From: Candidatus Nitrosocosmicus oleophilus
Lineage (GTDB): Archaea; Thermoproteota; Nitrososphaeria; Nitrososphaerales; Nitrososphaeraceae
Length of the DNA: 64,000 nt
Assembly: GCF_000802205.1 (NCBI RefSeq)
Contig: NZ_CP012850.1
Coordinates: 2,232,001-2,296,000, forward strand
Reading direction: 5' to 3'
Both the position numbers and the translations under genes were made by a program. The notes below the pieces were generated by a model that was given only the letters and a program-made list of their open reading frames with translations, was not told where the DNA came from and ran no database searches. Of this stretch, positions 10,227-18,587 are shown one piece after another. How positions within the stretch are numbered: the first letter of the stretch is position 1; the number at the start of each line of letters is the position of its first letter.

Positions 10227-11231
10227 TTAGATTTTTAACTCATAGATTTTTTGTCTGGCATCTCTGAGAGAAATTTTCTTTTTTACATAGCCCCTATTTA
10301 ACAAGTGAGATAAAGATAACCTAATCGTTCTCTCAGGCAGCATAGTCTTATTAATCAAATCTTTTTGCGTCATGGCGCCCTCATATTCTAGTGTTTTGAG
10401 AATTAATTTTGCACTTGGTGGCATACGTAAAAGATCTTCAGCGTACTTTACTTTTTTCTCTATTATTCTGGTGGCAGAATAATTGTTGTTAAGCGTTACT
10501 AACCTGGCAGGAAATTCATGTTTGTTACATTGCAATTTATCTGTAATCTTTACACGAGATGTTCCGTCCAAGATTACTTCACAATGGTGACTTGACGTTA
10601 TATCTACTATCTCTACAAAACATTCATCAGAAACGATGAGAGGGCGTCTAGTATTGTCCAATGAGTTGACTGAAACTACTACAACAACGTGTGAATTTTG
10701 GAGTATAATTGGCCCACCCGCTGACATTGCGTACGCAGTGGAACCAATTGGAGTAGCAATAATTACCCCATCACTGTTATCATGCCAAATATCTTTATTG
10801 TTTATTCTGAGAAAATGTTCCATCAGGATAGCACTCTTGTTAGAAAATATTGCAACGTCATTAAGGACCGGCTCTATTTCTTTTCCATCTACCTTAACAG
10901 CCAACCTTTCTTCTTCCCTTATTTCGTAGTTACCGGACTTTAGTGATTCCTTTATCAGATCAATGCCTTTAACATCAATCTGAGCCAGAAACCCGGTAGA
11001 ATTCGATTCATACAAGCCCAAAACAGGAGCTGACTGGACCGATGTTTTGTGAAAGTAATTGAGAATACCCCTGTCGCCGCCAGGTACTAATACCATGTCA
11101 ACATCTTTAGCCACATCTTGGTTCGAAGTATTCATGATCTGTGTCTGAATGTGTGATTCTTCTAGTGTTTTTACCACTTGGTTCAATATGGTTGAATCTT
11201 TACCGGTAAATCCTGACAAAGCAATTCGCAT
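10227..11231 (-). CDS. NAD kinase with a fused C-terminal winged-helix domain
   Basis: A 334-residue protein. Residues 1-250 match the ATP-NAD kinase family, which makes NADP: a GGD motif (51-53), LND (123-125) and the diagnostic stretch DGVIIATPIGSTAY followed by AMSAGGPI (154-175). The usual GGDGT reads GGDRG, so the Asp is kept but the next Gly is Arg. Residues of about 268-334 form a winged helix-turn-helix (ILKTLEYEGAMTQKDLI, LPERTIRLSLSHLLNRGYV, a basic wing), as in MarR-like regulators. NAD kinases normally end before this point. The wing may sense or regulate, or may only help oligomerise. The PfkB kinase gene lies 65 bp upstream on the same strand. Confidence 0.85.
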   Translation of the reverse strand: MRIALSGFTGKDSTILNQVVKTLEESHIQTQIMNTSNQDVAKDVDMVLVPGGDRGILNYFHKTSVQSAPVLGLYESNSTGFLAQIDVKGIDLIKESLKSGNYEIREEERLAVKVDGKEIEPVLNDVAIFSNKSAILMEHFLRINNKDIWHDNSDGVIIATPIGSTAYAMSAGGPIILQNSHVVVVVSVNSLDNTRRPLIVSDECFVEIVDITSSHHCEVILDGTSRVKITDKLQCNKHEFPARLVTLNNNYSATRIIEKKVKYAEDLLRMPPSAKLILKTLEYEGAMTQKDLINKTMLPERTIRLSLSHLLNRGYVKKKISLRDARQKIYELKI

Positions 11232-11296
11232 TATAATGAATCTTTGTTTGATTAAGGTAATTTAATAAAGTTTGTTTTTATTTCCATTTTTCTGCC

Positions 11297-12208
11297 CTAA
11301 TCAACTACCTTAAATTTTATAGTATTATAGAAGTAAGAAGCAAATCTTTCGATTAAATTCATTCTTTCTGGAACTTTTTGAACTCCCTTTTTTTTTGATT
11401 CCAGCGAAGAAATTACGGATCCAGCTCCAAAACATATTGCCCAAAGCGGGTCTCGTTCTTTTAGATAAGCGCATGTGAATCCGGTCGCGAGAATGTCGCC
11501 CAGGCCTGTATGATCGGGACTATCGATTTTTTTGAACTTTATTGTATAGACAATATTTTTATGTAAAAAAATAATGCTATTACTACCTGTTGATATTACA
11601 AATTGAAGATTAAACTTGTCTCGTAGCATTAACATTCCTTCTATGGATGTAGTTCCTCCGGTAAGAGCCGATAATTCCTCCGGGTCGGCTTTAATGGCCG
11701 TCACTCCATTAAGATCTAAATCCATGCTCTTCCTGTTTGAGATTAACCCCTCATTGTTTTTATATCGGAGAAACCCTTGAGGATCAATCATTATGAAACT
11801 ATCTCTGTAATTATCCACCACTTTCCGGAGCGTGTTTTGAGAAATTTCTTCAAATATTGGACTCAACAAGTAGGCATCACTATCCTCAAAATCACTAGCG
11901 TTAATCTCTGAACAACTCGATAAGAGAAAAAGCTGGCGCTCGGTATCTTTATTAAGAACTAGTCTAAATTTGGTTGTAGGATTCAACTTGTCAATTTGAT
12001 TTTCTCTCAAAAATATGTTGCAATCTCTTAACAATTGTGATTTATCAACTATATCGTTACCAACCTTAGTAGCAGCAAAAGTATCAAAGCTGAATGTTTT
12101 TGCTAATCGGGATCCATAGCAAACTGGCCCTCCAAGACTTTGAGTCTTTTCGCCATCTAGGGCTATTATCTCATCTAGGGCCACATGCGACGCAATACAG
12201 ACTTTCAT
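11297..12208 (-). CDS. PfkB-family sugar/nucleoside kinase
   Basis: A 303-residue ribokinase-like protein. The N-terminal glycine motif is SLGGPVCYGS, and the C-terminal signature DHTGLGDILATGF contains the catalytic Asp and anion-hole Gly (usual form DTxGAGD). A YLLSPIF/EISQ segment and the final AICFGAGSVIS helix also fit the family. The substrate cannot be read; archaeal members phosphorylate sugars, inositol or nucleosides. It is followed by the NAD kinase gene on the same strand and is divergent from S26e. Confidence 0.8.
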   Translation of the reverse strand: MKVCIASHVALDEIIALDGEKTQSLGGPVCYGSRLAKTFSFDTFAATKVGNDIVDKSQLLRDCNIFLRENQIDKLNPTTKFRLVLNKDTERQLFLLSSCSEINASDFEDSDAYLLSPIFEEISQNTLRKVVDNYRDSFIMIDPQGFLRYKNNEGLISNRKSMDLDLNGVTAIKADPEELSALTGGTTSIEGMLMLRDKFNLQFVISTGSNSIIFLHKNIVYTIKFKKIDSPDHTGLGDILATGFTCAYLKERDPLWAICFGAGSVISSLESKKKGVQKVPERMNLIERFASYFYNTIKFKVVD

Positions 12209-12298
12209 GAACTTTATCTTTCTTACTTCAAAATTTTAAAGCAACATAATAAGGTTATCATAAGATTTAAAGGATAGGAATAGTTTCAAAATTAATGG

Positions 12299-12586
12299 AT
12301 GCCTAAGAAAAGAACCAGCAGGGGAAGAACTAAAGGTGGAAAAGGGAGTTCAGGAACTGTTCATTGCAGTCAATGCGGTGCAATGGTCCCCAGAGATAAA
12401 GCAAAGAAAATTACAGGAAGGATCACCCTGGTAGAGCCTCAGTTAGCAAAAGAATTGAAGGCACAAGGTGCGTATATTGCCCCTTCAACAGATGTCAAAT
12501 TTTATTGTGTTTCTTGTGCAGTACACCGAGGTATAGTAAAAGTAAGATCGGAAAACGATAGACGAAACTCAGGAAAATTAGGCTAG
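12299..12586 (+). CDS. rps26e: Ribosomal protein S26e
   Basis: A 95-residue protein of the small ribosomal subunit, found in eukaryotes and some archaea. The basic N-terminus (MPKKRTSRGRTKGG) is followed by a zinc ribbon: HCSQCGAMVPRDKAKK and FYCVSCAVHRGIV. The family is patchily distributed in archaea, and its presence supports a thaumarchaeal or related host. The gene stands alone, divergent from the PfkB gene, with an AT-rich stretch near 12270 as the likely promoter. Confidence 0.93.
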   Translation: MPKKRTSRGRTKGGKGSSGTVHCSQCGAMVPRDKAKKITGRITLVEPQLAKELKAQGAYIAPSTDVKFYCVSCAVHRGIVKVRSENDRRNSGKLG

Positions 12587-12706
12587 TAATTTTCAAGACG
12601 CTAAAGTCTTGAACTTTTAAACTTTCATGAAGTATATTTACCATCAAGCAAAGAATATTGCTTGGGAAATATTACTTGATTTTTAATTTAAAAAAATTTT
12701 TTGTTG

Positions 12707-14005
12707 TTAAGAGTTATTCTCTGGTTTCTTATCTTCATTAGTTGCAGGCTTTGTGTCGTTGTGATTGTCACCTTCTGTATTACTTGATGTATTTGATGCT
12801 GTATTACTAGTGTCACCTTCTGTATTACTTGATGTATTTGATGCTGTATTACTAGTGTCACCTTCTGTATTACTTGATGTATTTGATGCTGTATTACTCT
12901 TTGTAAACTTCTTATAAACCTCATCCTCGCCCTCTTGGTCAAAAATAATATGAGCAACATTTCTTCCAGTTTCGTTTGGATCAGTACCGTCCAAAAATTC
13001 CGCCTTCTTTGTTGTAGTTGAAGATGGTTGTGGTGGTGGTGTCTTTGTTGTAGTTGAAGATGGTTGTGGTGGTGGTGTCTTTGTTGTAGTTGAAGATGGT
13101 TGTGGTGGTGGTGGTGGTGGTGTTTTTGTTGTAGTTGTTGTGGTTGTTGTTGAAGATGGTTTAGAATATGTATTCGAAGTTGTCATTTTCTTATCATTTG
13201 GTTTGTCTAAATAATCATTGACATTCTTTGTAATTTTTGATAAAGATGTTGGCGGTTCGTTAAGTCTGGATGTAACGGTACCTGATGATGACTCATATTC
13301 GTGGTTTCTGCTAGACATGTCTCTAAACGTTTGGAGTGAAAAGAGTGGAGTCCCAAATTTAGCAGAAACTACTTTTAGTCTCTCAAGAACTGTAATAGCT
13401 GCAAGGATTGAGATTATCCAAAGGGCTACAGATATGTTATCTTGGAATGGTATGAATCCAAGAATGACAATGATGAGTATCCTTTCGGCTCTTTCTGCAA
13501 TGCCCTTTCCTTTTAAGTCTACGCCTAAACCTTCACCGCGAGCTCTTGTGTAGCTAACTAGCATTGATAGTGACAGGGCAACTAAAACGAGTACTGGGTT
13601 TGTAAAACTGCCAATAAGGATACCAATAAATATAATTATTTCAGACACTTTGTCCAATACTGAATCAAGGTATCCACCCAATGCAGAGGTTCTCTTTGTA
13701 ACGCGGGCCACCGCTCCATCTACGATATCAAAGAAGCCTGCAAAGAGAAGGAATAAACTACCTAAGAATGTAGCAGTGTAATAGTCCACTCCAATCGCAG
13801 GTGAATGTAAAGAAAACATAATAGCTGATATTATTGAAAGACCTAATCCTACCCATGTCCAGAAGCTCGGTCCAAAGCCTAAACTTGCAAATCCTCTTCC
13901 TACCTTTTCAATTATAGGATCAAATCTATTTCTTAAGTTGTTAAGCACGTAATAATTTGACCCGTTTCGTAGTATATAACCTTTTACTATTTTATATTTC
14001 AACAC
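12707..14005 (-). CDS. CDP-alcohol phosphatidyltransferase with long repetitive C-terminal tail
   Basis: Residues of about 20-220 form a multi-pass membrane enzyme that joins a CDP-activated lipid to an alcohol head group. The signature is complete: D93, D96-G97, A100-R101, G110, D114 and D118 (DIVDGAVAR, GGYLDSVLDK). Archaeal relatives make archaetidylinositol phosphate or similar ether lipids; the head group is not readable. The remaining 200 or so residues are low complexity: poly-Thr, Pro-rich TTTKTPPPQPSS repeats, then 15-residue SNTASNTSSNTEGDT repeats. The tail is probably disordered, may be O-glycosylated if outside, and is not part of the family. The start may instead be GTG at 13948, which would drop 19 residues. 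Confidence 0.87.
   Translation of the reverse strand: MLKYKIVKGYILRNGSNYYVLNNLRNRFDPIIEKVGRGFASLGFGPSFWTWVGLGLSIISAIMFSLHSPAIGVDYYTATFLGSLFLLFAGFFDIVDGAVARVTKRTSALGGYLDSVLDKVSEIIIFIGILIGSFTNPVLVLVALSLSMLVSYTRARGEGLGVDLKGKGIAERAERILIIVILGFIPFQDNISVALWIISILAAITVLERLKVVSAKFGTPLFSLQTFRDMSSRNHEYESSSGTVTSRLNEPPTSLSKITKNVNDYLDKPNDKKMTTSNTYSKPSSTTTTTTTTKTPPPPPPQPSSTTTKTPPPQPSSTTTKTPPPQPSSTTTKKAEFLDGTDPNETGRNVAHIIFDQEGEDEVYKKFTKSNTASNTSSNTEGDTSNTASNTSSNTEGDTSNTASNTSSNTEGDNHNDTKPATNEDKKPENNS
12761..12898 (-). repeat. 45-bp in-frame tandem repeat (about 3 copies)
   Basis: A 45-bp unit is repeated at 12773-12817, 12818-12862 and 12863-12898 (last copy partial), with an end fragment at 12761-12772. The first two copies are identical by eye. 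The unit encodes 15 residues rich in Ser, Asn and Thr in the tail of the phosphatidyltransferase, so copy-number change keeps the frame. Confidence 0.95.
13007..13160 (-). repeat. 36-bp in-frame Pro/Thr tandem repeat
   Basis: A 36-bp unit encoding TTTKTPPPQPSS recurs about three times, with a GGT/TTG-rich extension that encodes poly-Pro and poly-Thr. It lies in the same gene as the 45-bp array, separated by a unique acidic linker. Such arrays are prone to slippage. Confidence 0.9.
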
Positions 14006-14128
14006 ATATTTTAGTCATCTAATTTCTATGGATTCCAGAATTTAAATAATATAATAATATTGAGAAATTTATTTCGTGCTGATTGTATCTTAATTCTTTA
14101 ATAATTTATGATTTGACTATGACTATAT

Positions 14129-15088
14129 TTGTCCAACGAAAATAAGTCAAAAAATTTATCATTTACGCGCAACAAAGTAGTTATCATAGGACTTGGCCAG
14201 CTTGGTCTTCCAGTTGCAAAGTATGTTAAAGAACATGGTTTTGATACTTTTGGATATGATATAAATCAAAAAACCATGCAGTCAGCTGAAGCCAATTATG
14301 GAATAAAACAAGCAACCAACTTTGGTGATTTTGACGTACTAATTATTTGCGTATCTACACATAGACCAGACGATATGTTTACACCACAAGTAGATGGTTT
14401 GATGTCTGTTGTTGAAAAGATATCTAGAGAAGCTAAAGCAGGTGCATTAATATCAATTGAAAGTACTATACCAAAGGGTACATCAAAAAGAGTATTTGAA
14501 AAAGTAGACCATAGACTACATGTTGTACATGCACCACATAGATGGTATGCATTAGAAGAAGAAGTTCACGGTGTTAATCAATTACGTATTGTAGGTGGTG
14601 TAAGCAACTGCTGTTTGCAACATGGTCTTAACTTTTATGATGGACGTGAGGTAGTGCCTCAAACAACAGAAACAGCTACATCTACAGCTGGCATAAAAAG
14701 TCTATCAATTCCAATGCACCCAGTATCATCAGTTGAAGTAGCAGAACTAACAAAAATAGTAGAAAATGCTCATAGATATCTTCAAATAGCATTTGCAGAA
14801 GAGCTTTATCTTTATTGTAAGTCTAATAGCATTAGTTTTTCAGAATTACGTGAATCACTCAATACAAAATGGAATGTAGAAGTACTAGAACCAAGAGATG
14901 GAATAGGAGGTCACTGTCTTCCAAAAGATACAAAGATGTTTATCAATTCATCTAACACAATAAGAAGCAAGATACTTCAAGCAGCCATGGAGATTGATGA
15001 GGACTATAGAGAATATTTCCAAAATGCTAAGGAACTTAATAAATCCTGTGAAGAAAAAGATTGTGAAATCATAAAAGCCCTAAGATGA
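14129..15088 (+). CDS. Short nucleotide-sugar dehydrogenase (UDP-Glc/UDP-ManNAc DH family)
   Basis: A 319-residue protein with an N-terminal Rossmann fold (VVIIGLGQLGLPVAKYV), the ESTIPKGT turn, and the central domain ending in the catalytic Cys motif GIGGHCLPKDT. This family oxidises the C6 hydroxyl of NDP-sugars to uronic acids with NAD. Normal members have about 420 residues, and here the C-terminal nucleotide-binding domain is missing; the protein ends some 50 residues after the Cys. The usual APER loop is APHRWY. It may act on a different sugar carrier or be a diverged subfamily. The start is TTG at 14129. The deacetylase gene follows after 8 bp, so the two are probably co-transcribed. 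Confidence 0.8.
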   Translation: MSNENKSKNLSFTRNKVVIIGLGQLGLPVAKYVKEHGFDTFGYDINQKTMQSAEANYGIKQATNFGDFDVLIICVSTHRPDDMFTPQVDGLMSVVEKISREAKAGALISIESTIPKGTSKRVFEKVDHRLHVVHAPHRWYALEEEVHGVNQLRIVGGVSNCCLQHGLNFYDGREVVPQTTETATSTAGIKSLSIPMHPVSSVEVAELTKIVENAHRYLQIAFAEELYLYCKSNSISFSELRESLNTKWNVEVLEPRDGIGGHCLPKDTKMFINSSNTIRSKILQAAMEIDEDYREYFQNAKELNKSCEEKDCEIIKALR

Positions 15089-15096
15089 ATTAACCA

Positions 15097-15741
15097 ATGT
15101 CTAATGCTGTCAAAAGTGAAAATATTCTAGTTTTCGGTGCTCATCCTGATGATTTGGAAATAGGTATGGGAGGAACCATATCAAAGCTATCTAGACTTGG
15201 TTATAATGTGAAATTAGTAATCGCCACTTTACCTAATTTTACCCAGAGTGATAAAAAGGATGAGAGGAGAATGGAGGCAGTTAGATCATCAAAGGTTATG
15301 GGATGTCCAGAACCAGACTTTCTAGACCTTCCTCCTGAAGAGATGACACATAGCAGAAAACTAATTGGATTGATGGACAAATACATGGTTGATTATAAAC
15401 CGGTAGCAGTCTTTACTCAATGGATAGGAGATTCACATCAAGACCACCAAGCACTTACCAAATCTGTCATTTCAGGGAGCAGAGATACTACCGACTTGTA
15501 TATGTATGAAACAACCATTCCAGGGGGCATAACAGAACAAGCGTTTAGACCACAGCTATTCATAGATATATCTGACTATATGGAGCCAAAAAAATCAGCT
15601 CTAGAGTGTTTTGAATCTCAACAACTAAGATGTGGGCCGATTTGGATTGGCGCAATAGAAGGTCGAGCTGCCTTTAGGGGATACCAATTGAATTGCAAAT
15701 ACGCTGAGGCATTTGAGGTAATCCGAATTTCAAAGTGGTAA
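15097..15741 (+). CDS. LmbE/PIG-L family N-acetylglucosamine deacetylase
   Basis: A 214-residue zinc hydrolase. The family motif GAHPDDLEIGMGGT at residues 14-27 gives the His and Asp zinc ligands, and SHQDHQAL supplies the second His pair. Members remove the acetyl group from GlcNAc conjugates: MshB and BshB in thiol synthesis, PIG-L in GPI anchors. There is no signal peptide, so it acts in the cytoplasm. It lies just after a nucleotide-sugar dehydrogenase and is convergent with an ATP-grasp/BshC-like pair, a setting that suggests work on an amino-sugar intermediate. Confidence 0.88.
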   Translation: MSNAVKSENILVFGAHPDDLEIGMGGTISKLSRLGYNVKLVIATLPNFTQSDKKDERRMEAVRSSKVMGCPEPDFLDLPPEEMTHSRKLIGLMDKYMVDYKPVAVFTQWIGDSHQDHQALTKSVISGSRDTTDLYMYETTIPGGITEQAFRPQLFIDISDYMEPKKSALECFESQQLRCGPIWIGAIEGRAAFRGYQLNCKYAEAFEVIRISKW

Positions 15742-15780
15742 TTTTTTTAACTTTTAACCTTTTTAATCCTTAATTTACAG

Positions 15781-16857
15781 TCAGAAATAGTCTATAATTG
15801 AAGAATTTAGAGTCTTTACATATCTTTTTTGGATCATTACTTTTTCATATTTTTCCTTATCAATGTAAGTTTCGTTCCAATATCTGAAGCAAACAAGTGA
15901 TTTATGATCCTGAATTTTTACATTTTCATTAAACAAAACGTTCCTGACCATTATGTCAGGTTCATTCACGCCTGCTACTGTTCTCATAGGACCTGAGGCT
16001 GAAAAACGAGGGTTTATTTCTATAATTTTAACCTGATTGTCGTCCCCATCTATTCTAGATTGAATATTCAGGGGGCCAAAGGTTTTTAATTTCTTGGCTA
16101 TTTGATTACACACTTTTGTAACTTTGGGATACTTGTCTATAAACGCCTTATAGGTCTGACCGTGTTTTAGTATTTTCTTTAGAGTTATAGTTGACATGAT
16201 CTGATTATTCTCCTTACCTAGAGTCAACCCAGTTGTATACTCGTTAGCATCACCTTTAAGATATTTTTGGATCATAGGTTTCCAACCTGTCTGTGTTATT
16301 GCCTTACTGGCAAAATCTAACTCTTCGATAGAGTTTACAATCTGAAATAGCTTTGAGCCAAATCCTTCACGTGGTTTTACCACAAGTGGAAATTTATGAT
16401 CCTTCAAAAAGCCGTCTATTTCATGGTTCAAACAAGTTGGAATGGAGTTCAGCTTATTTTCTTGTAAAAATTCATTTGTCTTGTATTTATCCCTGCACAT
16501 TTCTACTATGTGAGGCTGGCTTGTTATGACGATTGAGCCGGTTTTATCCTCTATGAATTCTTTATTTTTACATAATATGGGAAGTTCTACATCTGACCCT
16601 ATAAACAGAATCTGAATCTTATTTCTGTTACAGACTTTCACAACTGAATTAAGATACTCTTTAGCCGTTGGCTTCGGGATAAGTGAGAATTTATGCGCCC
16701 TATATAAGCCGGCTGCCTCATAGCTTATATCTGTGGCAAAGATTTTGTATTCATGACTCTTATGCCTTGAATATTTATTGTGATATTTTAGTGACTTGAT
16801 TATACCTTGTGCTACAATTCCACCGGCTGAGGTTACGACAACGTTAATGCTTTTCAT
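15781..16857 (-). CDS. ATP-grasp ligase (CarB-like)
   Basis: A 358-residue ATP-grasp protein. The N-terminal pre-ATP-grasp domain begins VVVTSAGGIVAQGIIKSL, and the ATP site includes PLVVKPREGFGSKLF and the Mg-binding EINPRFSASGP. Enzymes of this type join a carboxylate to an amine or thiol through an acyl phosphate. The substrate is unknown. It starts 25 bp after the BshC-like gene ends, on the same strand, and is probably co-transcribed with it. A diverged relative is encoded at 19328. Confidence 0.85.
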   Translation of the reverse strand: MKSINVVVTSAGGIVAQGIIKSLKYHNKYSRHKSHEYKIFATDISYEAAGLYRAHKFSLIPKPTAKEYLNSVVKVCNRNKIQILFIGSDVELPILCKNKEFIEDKTGSIVITSQPHIVEMCRDKYKTNEFLQENKLNSIPTCLNHEIDGFLKDHKFPLVVKPREGFGSKLFQIVNSIEELDFASKAITQTGWKPMIQKYLKGDANEYTTGLTLGKENNQIMSTITLKKILKHGQTYKAFIDKYPKVTKVCNQIAKKLKTFGPLNIQSRIDGDDNQVKIIEINPRFSASGPMRTVAGVNEPDIMVRNVLFNENVKIQDHKSLVCFRYWNETYIDKEKYEKVMIQKRYVKTLNSSIIDYF

Positions 16858-16882
16858 TGAACTATAATATTCAGAAGATTAC

Positions 16883-18541
16883 TCAGTTTAGTACCACAGG
16901 TTTGGTTAAATCATTATTTTCAACTAATTTGTGAGACCATTCATGCTCTACATGTTCAATCCCCATGTTAACAGCATAATCGATAATACATGATCTTAGT
17001 TTCAATGCATTTTTAGATTTTTGGACATTCTTTATTATATCCTTTACTTTCCTTTGTTCCTGTTTATAGTAAAATAAATCGCTTAATAGATCCTGTAATT
17101 GAGCTTTATTTTCGTATATTTCATTTCGCTTTAATATTAAGGGTTCAATTTTTTTCCTCAGTTCATCATTCTTTTGATTGATTTGAATAAAGAACTCTGT
17201 CATATTTGATATTCCGTTTTCCTCTAAATATCTTGAGGCTTCTCTTTGGGCGATTCCTGTAAAAACATCGGCACCTGCCCAGAGCATCATAGGGGGTAAT
17301 TTTATTTGCAATTCATCAAAGACTCTCTTTCCTACTATTGTATATCCTATACTTCCACCAATACCTGAAATATATCCAGAAATTGCCAATTCTCTTGATA
17401 GCAGAAGTAAAATCGGGATGGCCCGTGGTGATACCATTTCAATCTTGTCCTCGGGGATTGATATCTTCCCATTCTTACCGATAGATAACGATAAATTTTT
17501 CTTGCAAGAGATGCATTTGCCGATTAACAAAATTTCTCCATTATCTTCCCTGCTTATTTTAGAGGAAGCCTTGCTGCCGCAATCACAGTGTAACCACAAA
17601 GGAGAATGTTTATTTAGGTTTGCGCTAACTCCTGTATATATTCCATGTTCCCTGAAATAGGATTCTGATTTCTCTAAGGAATTTAGATACCTTTCATTCT
17701 CGGATAAAAGGAAGTTATATCCCCTTTGAAATACTTGGGACAGATCTGATAAATTTACAAATAATGTTTTATAATTCCAAAAATTATTAACAATTTTAGA
17801 CATGATAATTGAATTGAATTCAGAGTAGTTATCAGATAATAAAAATGCCTCTTCAACTATACTCCAAAACTCTTTGAATCGTTCATAAAGAGACTTAACT
17901 TCAGACTTTGATAAATCCTTGTTATTTTTTATCCAATTATATATTTGGTTTTCCCAATAATTTACCAGGGAGCGAGTTGGGGACTCAGTCATGCTAGAGA
18001 TTTTCCATCTTTTTGAATCATTGATTGGATATCTTAGATCAAGTACTCCAGTGGTATTTCTTATACTAGGTAGTTTGGCCACATGCATCCATTTATCATC
18101 CATAAAATCGTGATCAACTATTAGAAACAGGGGAACAATAGTATCGTTGTTCCTGATGGAACGATTTGCCAATGTCTCCAATAATACTATTTTCTTAAAA
18201 ACCCCACTAAATGCGAATAAATTGGGTTGATGAATTCCGACGATTATTTTTGATCTTTTATTGGTCAGAGAATCAATTTGGTTTCTGGTTTTTTCATTTA
18301 GAGTTCCTGCCTTTGTATGAAAATTTGTTACAACCTTTTTAAGAAGTTCTCGGTTTGAACCAACAAATTCATCTGTTTCAGGTAAGGGATTCTTGTTCAA
18401 AATATCAACAGCATCCTCGAACTTTGACGGAATGGATTGTACAAATCTGCTAATATCTGAATCAGATGAGTTCAGATATCTGGAGAATATTGCACTTAAT
18501 TTACTGTCACCGTCAATAGTGGCTACCGTATTGCTTCCCAA
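16883..18541 (-). CDS. BshC-like putative ligase with inserted zinc ribbon
   Basis: A 552-residue protein that resembles the bacillithiol synthase BshC, which adds cysteine to glucosaminyl-malate. Shared features by eye are VGIHQPNLFAFSGVFKK (101-117, compare TGQQ...GPLY in BshC), VPLFLIVDHDF (136-146, compare the conserved DHDF), MVSPRAIPILLL (369-380) with GYISGIGGSIGY, and a C-terminal coiled coil (about 453-510). Between them sits a CxC...CxxC zinc ribbon (Cys319, 321, 343, 346) not expected in BshC. It is placed between a PHP gene and an ATP-grasp gene on the same strand, with a BshB-like deacetylase nearby. Homology to BshC is my reading of motifs; the substrate is unknown. Confidence 0.65.
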   Translation of the reverse strand: MGSNTVATIDGDSKLSAIFSRYLNSSDSDISRFVQSIPSKFEDAVDILNKNPLPETDEFVGSNRELLKKVVTNFHTKAGTLNEKTRNQIDSLTNKRSKIIVGIHQPNLFAFSGVFKKIVLLETLANRSIRNNDTIVPLFLIVDHDFMDDKWMHVAKLPSIRNTTGVLDLRYPINDSKRWKISSMTESPTRSLVNYWENQIYNWIKNNKDLSKSEVKSLYERFKEFWSIVEEAFLLSDNYSEFNSIIMSKIVNNFWNYKTLFVNLSDLSQVFQRGYNFLLSENERYLNSLEKSESYFREHGIYTGVSANLNKHSPLWLHCDCGSKASSKISREDNGEILLIGKCISCKKNLSLSIGKNGKISIPEDKIEMVSPRAIPILLLLSRELAISGYISGIGGSIGYTIVGKRVFDELQIKLPPMMLWAGADVFTGIAQREASRYLEENGISNMTEFFIQINQKNDELRKKIEPLILKRNEIYENKAQLQDLLSDLFYYKQEQRKVKDIIKNVQKSKNALKLRSCIIDYAVNMGIEHVEHEWSHKLVENNDLTKPVVLN

Positions 18542-18587
18542 ACCTCTTAATCACTATTATCTATTTAAGTTTCTTTTTAACTATATC

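Noticed and set aside
12688-12960. 90-residue minus-strand ORF with HQIHQVIQKVT repeats
   Set aside because: It is the out-of-frame reading of the 45-bp repeat array in the phosphatidyltransferase gene.
12761-13160. Tandem repeats as a CRISPR array
   Set aside because: The units are contiguous without unique spacers and stay in frame within a coding gene.
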